A stretch of DNA of 8,470 nucleotides from JAFKKF01 sp035651055 (lineage in GTDB: Bacteria; Pseudomonadota; Alphaproteobacteria; Rhizobiales; Kaistiaceae), in NCBI GenBank assembly GCA_035651055.1, contig DASRGK010000044.1:1-8470 (forward strand), in the 5' to 3' direction. Each line of letters starts with the position of its first letter. Positions within the stretch are counted from its first letter, which is position 1. A program made the position numbers and the translations under genes. Positions 1-6,083 of this stretch are shown piece by piece. The notes below the pieces were generated by a model. It had not been told where the DNA came from. It ran no database searches and was given only the letters and a program-made list of their open reading frames with translations.

Positions 1-100
1 ACTCGCGGGCGAACTCGATGATGTCTTCGCGCGAAATCGCGACATCCGGCAGATTGAAGATCTGACCGGGCGCGAAGTCCTCGAAGTAGCGTTTGGGCAT
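1..100 (-). CDS. MaoC-like dehydratase, N-terminal part (runs off the left edge)
   Basis: The reverse strand reads from an ATG at 100-98 to the window edge with no stop, giving 33 codons that begin MPKRYFEDFAPGQIF. The opening K-R-Y-F-E-D-F-x-x-G and the following S-R-E-D-I-I-E-F-A-R-E are typical of the N-terminus of stand-alone MaoC-family hot-dog-fold hydratases, which act on enoyl-CoA substrates. The catalytic Asp/His segment would lie further left and cannot be seen, so the substrate is unknown. A GGAG about 6 nt before the ATG is an acceptable ribosome site. The gene diverges from the TadG-like gene. The family call rests on this short stretch; the reading frame is more certain than the function. 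Confidence 0.72.
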   Translation of the reverse strand, partial: MPKRYFEDFAPGQIFNLPDVAISREDIIEFARE

Positions 101-138
101 GGGGCTCCGGATGGTGTGGAGGGCATGGGAGTGAGGCG

Positions 139-168
139 GGCGCGCCGTTTTATGGGAAAACGGGCGCC
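139..168. repeat. Inverted repeat / hairpin ahead of the MaoC-like gene
   Basis: GGCGC (139-143), an unpaired G at 144 and CCGTTTT (145-151) pair with AAAACGG (157-163) and GCGCC (164-168), around the loop ATGGG. That makes a 12-bp stem with one bulge. It lies 38 nt upstream of the MaoC-like start codon. There is no T-run after the stem on either strand, so it does not look like an intrinsic terminator. An operator or a leader hairpin is possible; the function is unknown. Confidence 0.5.
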
Positions 169-235
169 GCCAAAACCCTCTTCTCGGCACGGCGCCGGAC
201 TGGGCGAGGGAGCCCGCCCGCCGGGCGGAACGCCG

Positions 236-275
236 CGGTTAACCGGCCGTTTCGGTTAATCAATCGGTTCCTTAA
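236..275. promoter_or_regulatory. Cluster of TTAA / CGGTT motifs, possible operator
   Basis: TTAA occurs at 239, 256 and 272, about 16-17 bp apart, in an otherwise GC-rich region. CGGTT occurs at 236, 253 and 265, and the first copy forms the perfect palindrome CGGTTAACCG. AACCG (241-245) and CGGTT (253-257) are also inverted copies. Tad pilus genes in alphaproteobacteria are often under CtrA, which binds TTAA-N7-TTAA. The spacing here does not fit that consensus, so the regulator is left open. Confidence 0.3.
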
Positions 276-401
276 TGACTACAAGGGTTTGGACCCCGGC
301 GGGGCGATAGCGAAAAAGCGAGATCGACCGAAAATCGAAGGCGCCGATTCACCCTTTCTTCGTGCCCCGGAAGGTAGAACAGCGGCCTGTTCCGGAGTTT
401 C

Positions 402-1718
402 ATGGACATGCTGCGCTACCTTTGGCTGTCATTCGCTCGCCACGCCGGGTCGTTCGCCCGCTCCGAACGCGGCAACTTCGCGATGATGTTCGCCGTGATG
501 AGCGTTCCTCTCATGGTCGCCGTCGGCGGCGTCATCGACTACTCGCGGGCCTCGAGCGCGCGTACCGAAATGCAGGACGCGCTTGACGCGACGTCGCTCG
601 CCCTTTCGCGCCAGGCCAACGTCGACACGATGACGACCGCGCAAATGCAGACGTTCGCGACCAACTATTTCAACGCGAATTTCAACACCGGGAACGTGAT
701 CAATCTCACGGTCTCGCCGAGCTATTCCTCGACCGGCCCGTCGGTGACCGTGGCGGGCGCCGCCACGGTGAAGACCACGTTCCTCAACCTCATCGGGATG
801 ACCGGCGTTCCGATCAACGCGACCTCGACCACGATCTGGGGAGAGTCGCGCCTGCGGGTCGCGCTGGTCCTCGACAATACCGGGTCGATGGCCGATGACG
901 GCAAGATGGATGCGCTGCACACGGCAACGCACAACCTGCTCGACCAGCTCAAGAACGCGGCGAGCGTCGACGGCGACGTCTATGTTTCGATCATCCCGTT
1001 CAGCAAGGACGTCAACGTCGGCTCGTCGAACTACAACAAGTCCTGGGTCCGATGGGACCTCTGGGACGAGGTGAACGGCAGCTGCAGCAGGACCTGGTAC
1101 ACCAACAAGACGGACTGCGAGAACGCAGGCCGAAGGTGGACCGCCGACAACCACAATACCTGGAACGGCTGCATCACCGACCGCGATCAGGATTACGACA
1201 CCAAGAACACCGCGCCCTCGTCCTCATCGACGCGATTCCCGGCGGAAGAGTATTCGAACTGCCCGCAGCAGATGATCGGGCTGACCTACGACTGGACCGC
1301 GCTCAACAACAAGGTTGATGCGATGTTCCCGAACGGCAACACCAACCAGGCGATCGGCCTGCAGTGGGGCTGGCAGTCGCTGACCCAGTCGCCGTTCACG
1401 ATCCCCGCCGAGGATCCCAAGTACGACTACAAGCAGATCATCATCCTGCTGACCGACGGTCTCAACACCCAGGACCGTTGGTACACGTCGCAGTCCTCGA
1501 TCGACGCCCGGCAGAAGATCACCTGCCAGAACGTCAAGGATGCCGGCATCACGCTCTACACTGTCCAGGTCAACACCGGTGGTGATCCCATGTCGCAGAT
1601 GCTCAAGGACTGCGCCAGCACGCCGGACAACTTCTTCCTGTTGACCTCGGCCAACCAGATCGTGACGACCTTCAACTCGATCGGGACAGCGCTTTCCAAC
1701 CTCCGGCTGAAGAGCTGA
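402..1718 (+). CDS. TadE/TadG-like Flp pilus assembly protein with von Willebrand factor A domain
   Basis: This 438-residue protein is anchored by one N-terminal membrane segment (about 27-48) after the motif SERGNFAMMF, the signature of the Tad-type N-terminal domain. The rest should be periplasmic or surface-exposed. A VWA domain starts near residue 151. Its metal-binding (MIDAS) residues are visible: D158-N-T160-G-S162, T314 in GNTNQ, and D352 in LLTDG. The second MIDAS residue is Thr, not Ser. A long insertion (about 205-290) carries cysteines 228, 239, 257 and 287 and an Asp-rich DRDQDYD; C375 and C404 bring the total to six, so disulfides are plausible. TadG homologues are linked to Flp/Tad pilus assembly and adhesion, but no other tad gene is in view. 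GGAG at 394-397 lies 4 nt before the ATG at 402 and 10 nt before an in-frame ATG at 408, so the start could be either. Confidence 0.88.
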   Translation: MDMLRYLWLSFARHAGSFARSERGNFAMMFAVMSVPLMVAVGGVIDYSRASSARTEMQDALDATSLALSRQANVDTMTTAQMQTFATNYFNANFNTGNVINLTVSPSYSSTGPSVTVAGAATVKTTFLNLIGMTGVPINATSTTIWGESRLRVALVLDNTGSMADDGKMDALHTATHNLLDQLKNAASVDGDVYVSIIPFSKDVNVGSSNYNKSWVRWDLWDEVNGSCSRTWYTNKTDCENAGRRWTADNHNTWNGCITDRDQDYDTKNTAPSSSSTRFPAEEYSNCPQQMIGLTYDWTALNNKVDAMFPNGNTNQAIGLQWGWQSLTQSPFTIPAEDPKYDYKQIIILLTDGLNTQDRWYTSQSSIDARQKITCQNVKDAGITLYTVQVNTGGDPMSQMLKDCASTPDNFFLLTSANQIVTTFNSIGTALSNLRLKS

Positions 1719-1736
1719 GTTTCGCCAGGCCGGCCG

Positions 1737-1770
1737 AAAAGGGGCGCCCTCGCACGAGGGCGCCCTTTTT
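1737..1770. terminator. Bidirectional intrinsic terminator
   Basis: GGGCGCCCTC (1742-1751) pairs with GAGGGCGCCC (1756-1765) around the loop GCAC. AAAA lies on the left (1737-1740) and TTTTT on the right (1766-1770), so each strand has a stem followed by a T-run. It starts 18 nt after the stop of the TadG-like gene and ends exactly where the antiporter stop codon begins (1771), so it can serve both convergent genes. Confidence 0.9.
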
Positions 1771-3534
1771 CTATTCGGCGGCCGGTGTCGCCGCGGGCGA
1801 GGGTGCCTCGTTCGCCTGGCGATTGATCTGGCCCCGTTCCTCGGCCATGCGGTCGAGCTCGGCGCGTAGCGCCGGGTTGCGCGCCATGAACTGCTGGAAA
1901 TCGCGCACCGACATGGTCAGCAGTTCGGAATAGTCGGTCGAGGTGACGTCCGCGTTGCGGCGAGCGCCGCTCAGCAGCGCCATTTCGCCGAAGAACTGGC
2001 CCGGACTGAGCTTGAATTTGCGGCCGTTCACGTCGACCTCGGCGCTGCCGGTCGAAATGAAATAGATGCCGTCGGCGCGGTCGCCCTTGCGGATGATCTT
2101 CTCGCCCGGCGACACCGAGCGCGGCTTGAAGAGGAGGAAGAATTCCTCGCGCTTTTCCGGCTCGACGGCGGCAAAGAGCGGAAACTTCTCGATGACCTCG
2201 CGCTCGCGCAGCTCACGCTCGTGCTCCCGCGCCTCGTGCCGCTCGCGAACCGCGGCCAGGGCCTCGCGCAGCGCATCGAAATTGCGGGCGCCGTACCGGC
2301 CAAGTCCGCTCGCCATGAACTCGGGCCGGCCGGTCCATTTGATGAGTCGTGCGGCAAACGCGAAGGCAAGCGGGTTGAGGGTGATCGAGACCAGCGCTCC
2401 GGCGAGCACCAGATCGCGTGCCTCGGTGGTGAGCAGGCCGAACGAGATGCCGAGCCCGGCGAGAATGAACGAGAACTCGCCGATCTGAGACAGGGCCGCG
2501 GCGACCGTGATCGCCGAAGAGACCGGGAAGCGGAGGGCGAGGACGATGAGGAAGGCGGCCGCCGACTTCCCGACCATGATGAGGAGGACGACCGCCAGGA
2601 CCGTGAAGGGCTGGCGGATCAGGATCGACGGGTCGAAGAGCATCCCGACCGAGACGAAGAAGAGGACGGCGAAGGCGTCCTGGAGCGGCAGCGATTCGGC
2701 GGCGGCGCGGTGGCTGAATCGCGACTCGCTCAAGACGACCCCGGCGAAGAAAGCACCGAGCGCGAAGGAGACGCCGAACACCTCCGCCGAACCGAAGGCG
2801 ATGCCGAGGGCGACCGCGAGCACCGAAAGCGTGAACAGCTCGCGCGAGCCGGTCCGCGCCACCTGCGAGAGGATCCACGGCACGACCCGCGGTCCGATGA
2901 GGATCGCGATGAGCACGAAGGCCCCGACCTTGCCGAGCGTGATCGCCAGGTTGAGGAAGAGGTCGCCGCTCGCCTCGCTCGCCCCGGGCGCCGCGTCGGC
3001 CGGATGGCCGCCGAGCACCCCGGCGATGCCGGGCAGGATGACGAGCGTGACGACCATCGCGAGGTCCTCGACGATCAGCCACCCGACGGCGATGCGGCCG
3101 TTCGGCGTGTCGACGCTGTTCTGCGCCTCGAGCGAGCGGAGAAGCACCACGGTGCTCGCGACCGACAGGCAGAGGCCGAAGACCAGTCCGCTGCCGAAGG
3201 TCCACCCCCACAGCATGGCCAGGCCCGCCCCGAGGAGGGTGGCGACCGCGATCTGGACGACCGCGCCGGGGATCGCGATCCAGCGCACCGCGGCGAGGTC
3301 GGAGATCGAAAAATGCAGTCCGACGCCGAACATGAGCAGGATCACGCCCATCTCGGCGAGCTGGCTGGAAAGCTCGATGTCGCCGACGAAGCCGAGCACA
3401 TACGGCCCGGCGACGATGCCGGCGACGAGGTAGCCGACGAGCGGCGGCAGCTTCCCGCGGTCGGCGATGAAACCGGCCGCGAAGGCTGCGACGAAGCCGA
3501 TCGCGACCGTTGCGATCAGGGTTGGCTCATGCAT
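1771..3534 (-). CDS. CPA2 cation:proton antiporter (YbaL/Kef type) with C-terminal cyclic-nucleotide-binding domain
   Basis: The 587-residue protein starting at 3534 has an N-terminal hydrophobic Na+/H+-exchanger domain (about 5-400) with many membrane helices. It closely resembles E. coli YbaL in recalled motifs: PLVGYLVAGIVAGP, MGVILLMFGVGLHFS, the ion-site-like VED (E156-D157) and LSQIGEFSF (about 348-356). YbaL carries a TrkA-N (RCK) domain; here a charged, probably helical linker (about 420-450) leads to a cNMP-binding domain (about 450-560). Its phosphate-binding cassette FGEMALLSGARRNADV keeps the key Glu (E517) and Arg (R526), though the usual Pro before that Arg is replaced by Arg. 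The likely role is K+ (or Na+) efflux coupled to proton entry in the inner membrane, gated by a nucleotide; ion and ligand are inferred. The start at 3534 is preferred because GGAAG sits just upstream and MHEPTL aligns with the family. An in-frame ATG at 3588 lacks a ribosome site. Confidence 0.88.
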   Translation of the reverse strand: MHEPTLIATVAIGFVAAFAAGFIADRGKLPPLVGYLVAGIVAGPYVLGFVGDIELSSQLAEMGVILLMFGVGLHFSISDLAAVRWIAIPGAVVQIAVATLLGAGLAMLWGWTFGSGLVFGLCLSVASTVVLLRSLEAQNSVDTPNGRIAVGWLIVEDLAMVVTLVILPGIAGVLGGHPADAAPGASEASGDLFLNLAITLGKVGAFVLIAILIGPRVVPWILSQVARTGSRELFTLSVLAVALGIAFGSAEVFGVSFALGAFFAGVVLSESRFSHRAAAESLPLQDAFAVLFFVSVGMLFDPSILIRQPFTVLAVVLLIMVGKSAAAFLIVLALRFPVSSAITVAAALSQIGEFSFILAGLGISFGLLTTEARDLVLAGALVSITLNPLAFAFAARLIKWTGRPEFMASGLGRYGARNFDALREALAAVRERHEAREHERELREREVIEKFPLFAAVEPEKREEFFLLFKPRSVSPGEKIIRKGDRADGIYFISTGSAEVDVNGRKFKLSPGQFFGEMALLSGARRNADVTSTDYSELLTMSVRDFQQFMARNPALRAELDRMAEERGQINRQANEAPSPAATPAAE

Positions 3535-3555
3535 GTGTTCTTCCGTCCCAATCGC

Positions 3556-3580
3556 GTTGGCCGGGCCAACCGGCTGGCCC
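3556..3580. repeat. Overlapping palindromes just upstream of the antiporter start
   Basis: GTTGGCC-G-GGCCAAC (3556-3570) is a perfect 7+1+7 palindrome. It overlaps a second inverted repeat, GGGCCA (3563-3568) with TGGCCC (3575-3580). The block lies 21-46 nt before the antiporter start. No T-run follows on the minus strand, so a terminator for the upstream membrane-protein gene is unlikely. An operator or a translational hairpin is possible. Confidence 0.4.
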
Positions 3581-3640
3581 ACGGACATGCATAGCCAAAA
3601 TCATGGCATGCGCGAAGCGGCAGATGGCGATTCCGGCCGC

Positions 3641-4147
3641 CTAAACGTAGCGGGCAACCGCCATGCAGGCTATCGCCACCAGCAGCAGGACGGCATTGAC
3701 GATCGCGGCGGTGCGCAGCCGCGATGCCAGCCGGTTACGCTCCTCGGTCTGCGCCGGGGTCGGGGGCGAGCCCTGGCCGGCGATCGCCTGTCCCAGCGCC
3801 ACCAGCTTGTCGGCCGCGGGCTTGGTCACGACGATCCCGATGACGAGGACGACAATGGCGATGGCTCCGCCGATCCCGAGAACCACGGAAGTCGAACTCA
3901 TGGGTCCTCCGGCATAGAGGATCGCATAGAGCGCAATGCCGGCGAGAATGGCGATACTGCCCATGATGACCAGGGCGAGGGGCAGACGCGCGCGCTGGAC
4001 GAGGGCCCCGGTGAACTGCGCGCCGGCCGGGCCGAGGGCCCGCGCCGTCGGCAGGATATAGAAGGCCGTGACCACGGCTCCGCCCACCCAGATGGCGCCG
4101 AGAACGATATGGATCAGTCTAAGGATCGCGATGAGAGTCGGGTCCAC
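3641..4147 (-). CDS. Small four-helix integral membrane protein (CopD/DUF2269-like), GTG start
   Basis: The 168-residue protein has four predicted membrane helices (about 8-32, 56-79, 86-108 and 145-165) and a hydrophilic Pro/Glu/Arg-rich loop (about 121-144). The first helix carries R-L-I-H-I-V-L-G-A-I-W-V-G (H13, W20), a pattern I associate with CopD-like and DUF2269-like membrane proteins; the exact family is not certain. I chose GTG at 4147-4145: GGGGGA lies about 7 nt upstream and translation begins directly at the first helix. Longer in-frame extensions add low-complexity sequence without membrane character and would run into the divergent LysE gene. The antiporter follows on the same strand after a 106-nt gap, so cotranscription is possible but not shown. 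The function is unknown. Confidence 0.72.
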   Translation of the reverse strand: MDPTLIAILRLIHIVLGAIWVGGAVVTAFYILPTARALGPAGAQFTGALVQRARLPLALVIMGSIAILAGIALYAILYAGGPMSSTSVVLGIGGAIAIVVLVIGIVVTKPAADKLVALGQAIAGQGSPPTPAQTEERNRLASRLRTAAIVNAVLLLVAIACMAVARYV

Positions 4148-4186
4148 GGATGCATCCCCCTTGCAGATTGAAACCTTGCGGGCGGG

Positions 4187-4249
4187 ACGATCAGGCCCTG
4201 CGCGGCAATGGTCAACCGGCTTGACGCCGCATCGGAGTTGCGGATTTGT
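4187..4249. promoter_or_regulatory. Candidate divergent promoters with palindromic -35 boxes
   Basis: GTCAACCGGCTTGAC (4211-4225) is a perfect GTCAA-N5-TTGAC inverted repeat. Read rightward it gives CTTGACG, a good alphaproteobacterial -35 box for the LysE-type gene, with a weak -10 candidate ATTTGT (4244-4249). Read leftward it gives TTGACC, with a weak -10 candidate GATCGT (4192-4187) for the membrane-protein gene. The -35 matches are good and the -10 matches are poor. Confidence 0.35.
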
Positions 4250-4274
4250 CGGCGGAGACCGGAGACTTTCGCCC

Positions 4275-4895
4275 ATGGCACTTCTGACTTGGCTCGGCTT
4301 CGTTGCCGCCGCGCTCGTGGTTCTGTTCATTCCCGGCCCGACGGTGATCCTCGTCGTCAGCTACGCGCTGACGCAGGGACGGCAGGTTGCAGTCCGCGTG
4401 GCGGCGGGCGTCGCGCTCGGCGATCTGGTCGCAATGACCCTGTCCCTTGCCGGGCTAGGGGCGGTTATCGCCGCTTCGGCGGAAATCTTCACCGCGCTCA
4501 AATTGGCGGGCGCGGCCTTCCTGGTCTACCTCGGCATCCGGTTGTGGCGGTCGCAGCCGGAGCTGCCGAGCGTAGGCCCGGCACCCGAACCGGCCGGGTC
4601 GAGCGTCTTTGCCCATGCCTTCGTAGTGACCGCCCTCAACCCGAAGAGCATTGCCTTCTTCATCGCGTTCGTGCCGCAGTTCATCGACCACGGGAGGCCG
4701 CTCCTCCCGCAACTGGCGATTATCGAGGCGACCTTCGTTACGCTCGCGACGCTGAGTGCGCTTGGCTTCGCGCTTGCCGCGGACCAGCTACGGCGCCGCA
4801 TCCGGCGGCCGGGCGTGCTGCGCTGGGTCATTCGGGCCGGCGCATCGTGCCTCGTCGGGATGGCGGTTGCGACGGTGGCCATCAACCGTACCTGA
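4275..4895 (+). CDS. LysE/RhtB-family amino-acid exporter
   Basis: The 206-residue inner-membrane protein is the usual size for this family, with about six hydrophobic segments. The N-terminal FIPGPTVILVVSYALTQGR, with the conserved Gly-Pro, and the central TALNPKSIAFFIAFVPQF are hallmark LysE/RhtB motifs. Members export amino acids or related compounds using the proton-motive force; the substrate cannot be read from the sequence. The ATG at 4275 has GGAGA (4261-4265) 9 nt upstream and places the first helix at the N-terminus. An in-frame upstream ATG exists, but it would overlap the divergent gene and add a non-hydrophobic leader. No LysR or Lrp-type regulator, a common partner of such exporters, lies next to it; the neighbour is a small membrane protein. 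Confidence 0.9.
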   Translation: MALLTWLGFVAAALVVLFIPGPTVILVVSYALTQGRQVAVRVAAGVALGDLVAMTLSLAGLGAVIAASAEIFTALKLAGAAFLVYLGIRLWRSQPELPSVGPAPEPAGSSVFAHAFVVTALNPKSIAFFIAFVPQFIDHGRPLLPQLAIIEATFVTLATLSALGFALAADQLRRRIRRPGVLRWVIRAGASCLVGMAVATVAINRT

Positions 4896-4916
4896 GGGCT
4901 GCGGCCCCGCCGGGAA

Positions 4917-4932
4917 TTGACTTGCCGGTCAA
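4917..4932. promoter_or_regulatory. TTGAC-N6-GTCAA inverted repeat upstream of the substrate-binding-protein gene
   Basis: TTGACTTGCCGGTCAA is a perfect 5-bp inverted repeat with a 6-bp spacer, 69 nt before the start at 5002. TTGACT could be a -35 box, but no good -10 hexamer lies at the expected spacing. The half-sites match those at 4211-4225 in the opposite arrangement. It could be an operator, a promoter element or chance. Confidence 0.3.
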
Positions 4933-5001
4933 AAAATCGTTCTTCCGGCCATCCGCGCGCGGGGGGAGAACTTCGCGTGCCAATCGAATCCAGGAGGAGT
5001 C

Positions 5002-5952
5002 ATGCGCAAGTTCATTCCGGCGCTGGCCGCAGCGCTGTTCGTTACGCCCGCCTTTGCCGCCGACATTACCGTCGCCGTCACCGCGATCGTCGAGCATCCG
5101 GCCCTCGACGCGGCCCGTGATGGGATCAAGGAGGAACTCGCCGCCGAGGGCTTCAAGGACGGCGACAACATCAAGTTCGTCTATCAGTCGGCCCAGGGCC
5201 AGCCGCCGATTGCGGCGCAGATCGCCAAGCAGTTCGTCGGCGACGGCGCCACCGTCATCGTGCCGATCTCGACGCCCTCGGCCCAGGCCGCCGTCGCCGC
5301 GACCAAGGACATCCCGATCGTCTTCACCGCGGTGACCGACCCGGTCGGCGCCGGCCTGGTCGCCAACCGCGACCATCCGGGCGCCAACGTCACCGGCCTC
5401 TCCGACATGTCGCCGCTCGCCGATCACGTGGCGCTGATCAAGGAAATCTCGCCCAACGTGAAGAAGCTCGGCTTCGTCTACAATCCCGGCGAGGCCAACG
5501 CCGTGTCGCTGCTCGCCCGCATGAAGGAAGTGGCGGGCCCGGCCGGCATCGAGATCGTCGAGTCGGCCGCGACCAAGTCGAGCGAGGTCCAGCAGGCGAC
5601 CCGCGCTCTCGTCGGCAAGGTCGATGCGATCTATGTGCCGACGGACAATACGGTGGTTTCCGCCTTCGAGGCGGCGCTCGGCGTTGCCGTGGAGAACAAG
5701 ATTCCGCTTTACGCCGGCGACACCGACACGGTGAAGCGCGGGGCGATCGCCACCATCGGCTTCAACTATCACGACATCGGCATTGCCACCGGCAAGATCG
5801 TTGCCCGCGTTCTGAAGGGCGAGAAGCCGGGCGACATCGCGGTGGCCTTCGCCAGCGGCACCGACCTCGTCGTCAATCCGGGCGCCGCTGCGAAGATGGG
5901 CGTGACCATCCCGGATGCGGTGCTCAAGCGCGCCAATACCAAGGTCGAATAG
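5002..5952 (+). CDS. ABC transporter periplasmic substrate-binding protein (TrpX-type, ABC_sub_bind family)
   Basis: The 316-residue protein has a Sec signal peptide with probable cleavage after A19 (PAFA-AD) and no lipobox cysteine, so it is a soluble periplasmic receptor. The mature part shows the two-lobe type 1 binding-protein pattern with family landmarks: IVEHPALDAARDGI (29-42), VTDPVGAGLV (111-120), GFVYNPGEANA (157-167), YVPTDNTV (211-218) and YAGD (237-240). This family (COG2984) includes tryptophan/tyrosine receptors such as TrpX and other receptors of unknown ligand, so the ligand here is open. Start choice is secure: AGGAGGAG lies 2 nt before the ATG. A terminator follows closely, so this gene may be made separately and in excess over the membrane parts. 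The matching permease is found only after two hydrolase genes, at 7986. Confidence 0.92.
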   Translation: MRKFIPALAAALFVTPAFAADITVAVTAIVEHPALDAARDGIKEELAAEGFKDGDNIKFVYQSAQGQPPIAAQIAKQFVGDGATVIVPISTPSAQAAVAATKDIPIVFTAVTDPVGAGLVANRDHPGANVTGLSDMSPLADHVALIKEISPNVKKLGFVYNPGEANAVSLLARMKEVAGPAGIEIVESAATKSSEVQQATRALVGKVDAIYVPTDNTVVSAFEAALGVAVENKIPLYAGDTDTVKRGAIATIGFNYHDIGIATGKIVARVLKGEKPGDIAVAFASGTDLVVNPGAAAKMGVTIPDAVLKRANTKVE

Positions 5953-5974
5953 CCGCGACAGTTTGCGGCACGCG

Positions 5975-6001
5975 AAAGGGGCCGTTTTTCGGCCCCTTTT
6001 T
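5975..6001 (+). terminator. Intrinsic terminator after the substrate-binding-protein gene
   Basis: GGGGCCG (5978-5984) pairs with CGGCCCC (5990-5996) around TTTTT, with AAA before the stem and TTTTT (5997-6001) after it. It lies 22 nt after the stop codon. It may be complete or partly leaky; if leaky, it would set the ratio of binding protein to downstream products. Confidence 0.88.
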
Positions 6002-6014
6002 GCTTTCAGGAGGG

Positions 6015-6044
6015 GTGACGCACGACGCGTTGTTCGACTAGCAT
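6015..6044 (+). promoter_or_regulatory. Weak promoter candidate for the hydrolase genes
   Basis: GTGACG (6015-6020) and TAGCAT (6039-6044) are 18 bp apart, each matching four of six sigma-70 consensus positions. The pair sits between the terminator and the first hydrolase start at 6084. A promoter is expected here if the terminator is efficient. The match is modest. Confidence 0.3.
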
Positions 6045-6083
6045 CGCGCCGGCGGCGGCAACGGAAATTCGGCCCGATCCCTC

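Larger units (their letters stand above)
101..401. other. Divergent intergenic region
   Basis: No convincing gene lies in these 301 bases between the MaoC-like gene and the TadG-like gene. The region holds a 12-bp-stem inverted repeat (139-168), a GC-rich 7+1+7 palindrome (214-228: CCGCCCG, C, CGGGCGG), a TTAA-rich patch (236-275) and a small CCCC-GGC-GGGG element (294-304). Both flanking genes start outward, so promoters for each must lie here. I could not identify a clear -35/-10 pair for either. Confidence 0.6.

Noticed and set aside
239..275. Canonical CtrA binding site
   Set aside because: TTAA sites are 16-17 bp apart start to start, whereas the CtrA consensus TTAA-N7-TTAA requires 11.
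3535..3588. Longer antiporter start at 3588
   Set aside because: It lacks a ribosome site and adds 18 residues not expected in the family. The ATG at 3534 has GGAAG just upstream and matches the YbaL-like N-terminus.
2221..3594. Long open frame on the plus strand opposite the antiporter (457 codons)
   Set aside because: Its composition is dominated by Asp, Glu and Arg with no domain, and it is antisense to a well-supported antiporter. It is a GC-driven shadow frame.
4068..4274. N-terminal extension of the LysE-type exporter to an upstream ATG
   Set aside because: It would overlap the divergent membrane-protein gene and precede the first conserved helix with unrelated polar sequence.
4148..4330. 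N-terminal extension of the small membrane protein
   Set aside because: It would overlap the divergent LysE-type gene and adds low-complexity, non-membrane sequence. The GTG at 4147 has a good ribosome site.
4902..4912. Terminator after the LysE-type gene (CGGC-CCC-GCCG)
   Set aside because: The stem is only 4 bp and no T-run follows.
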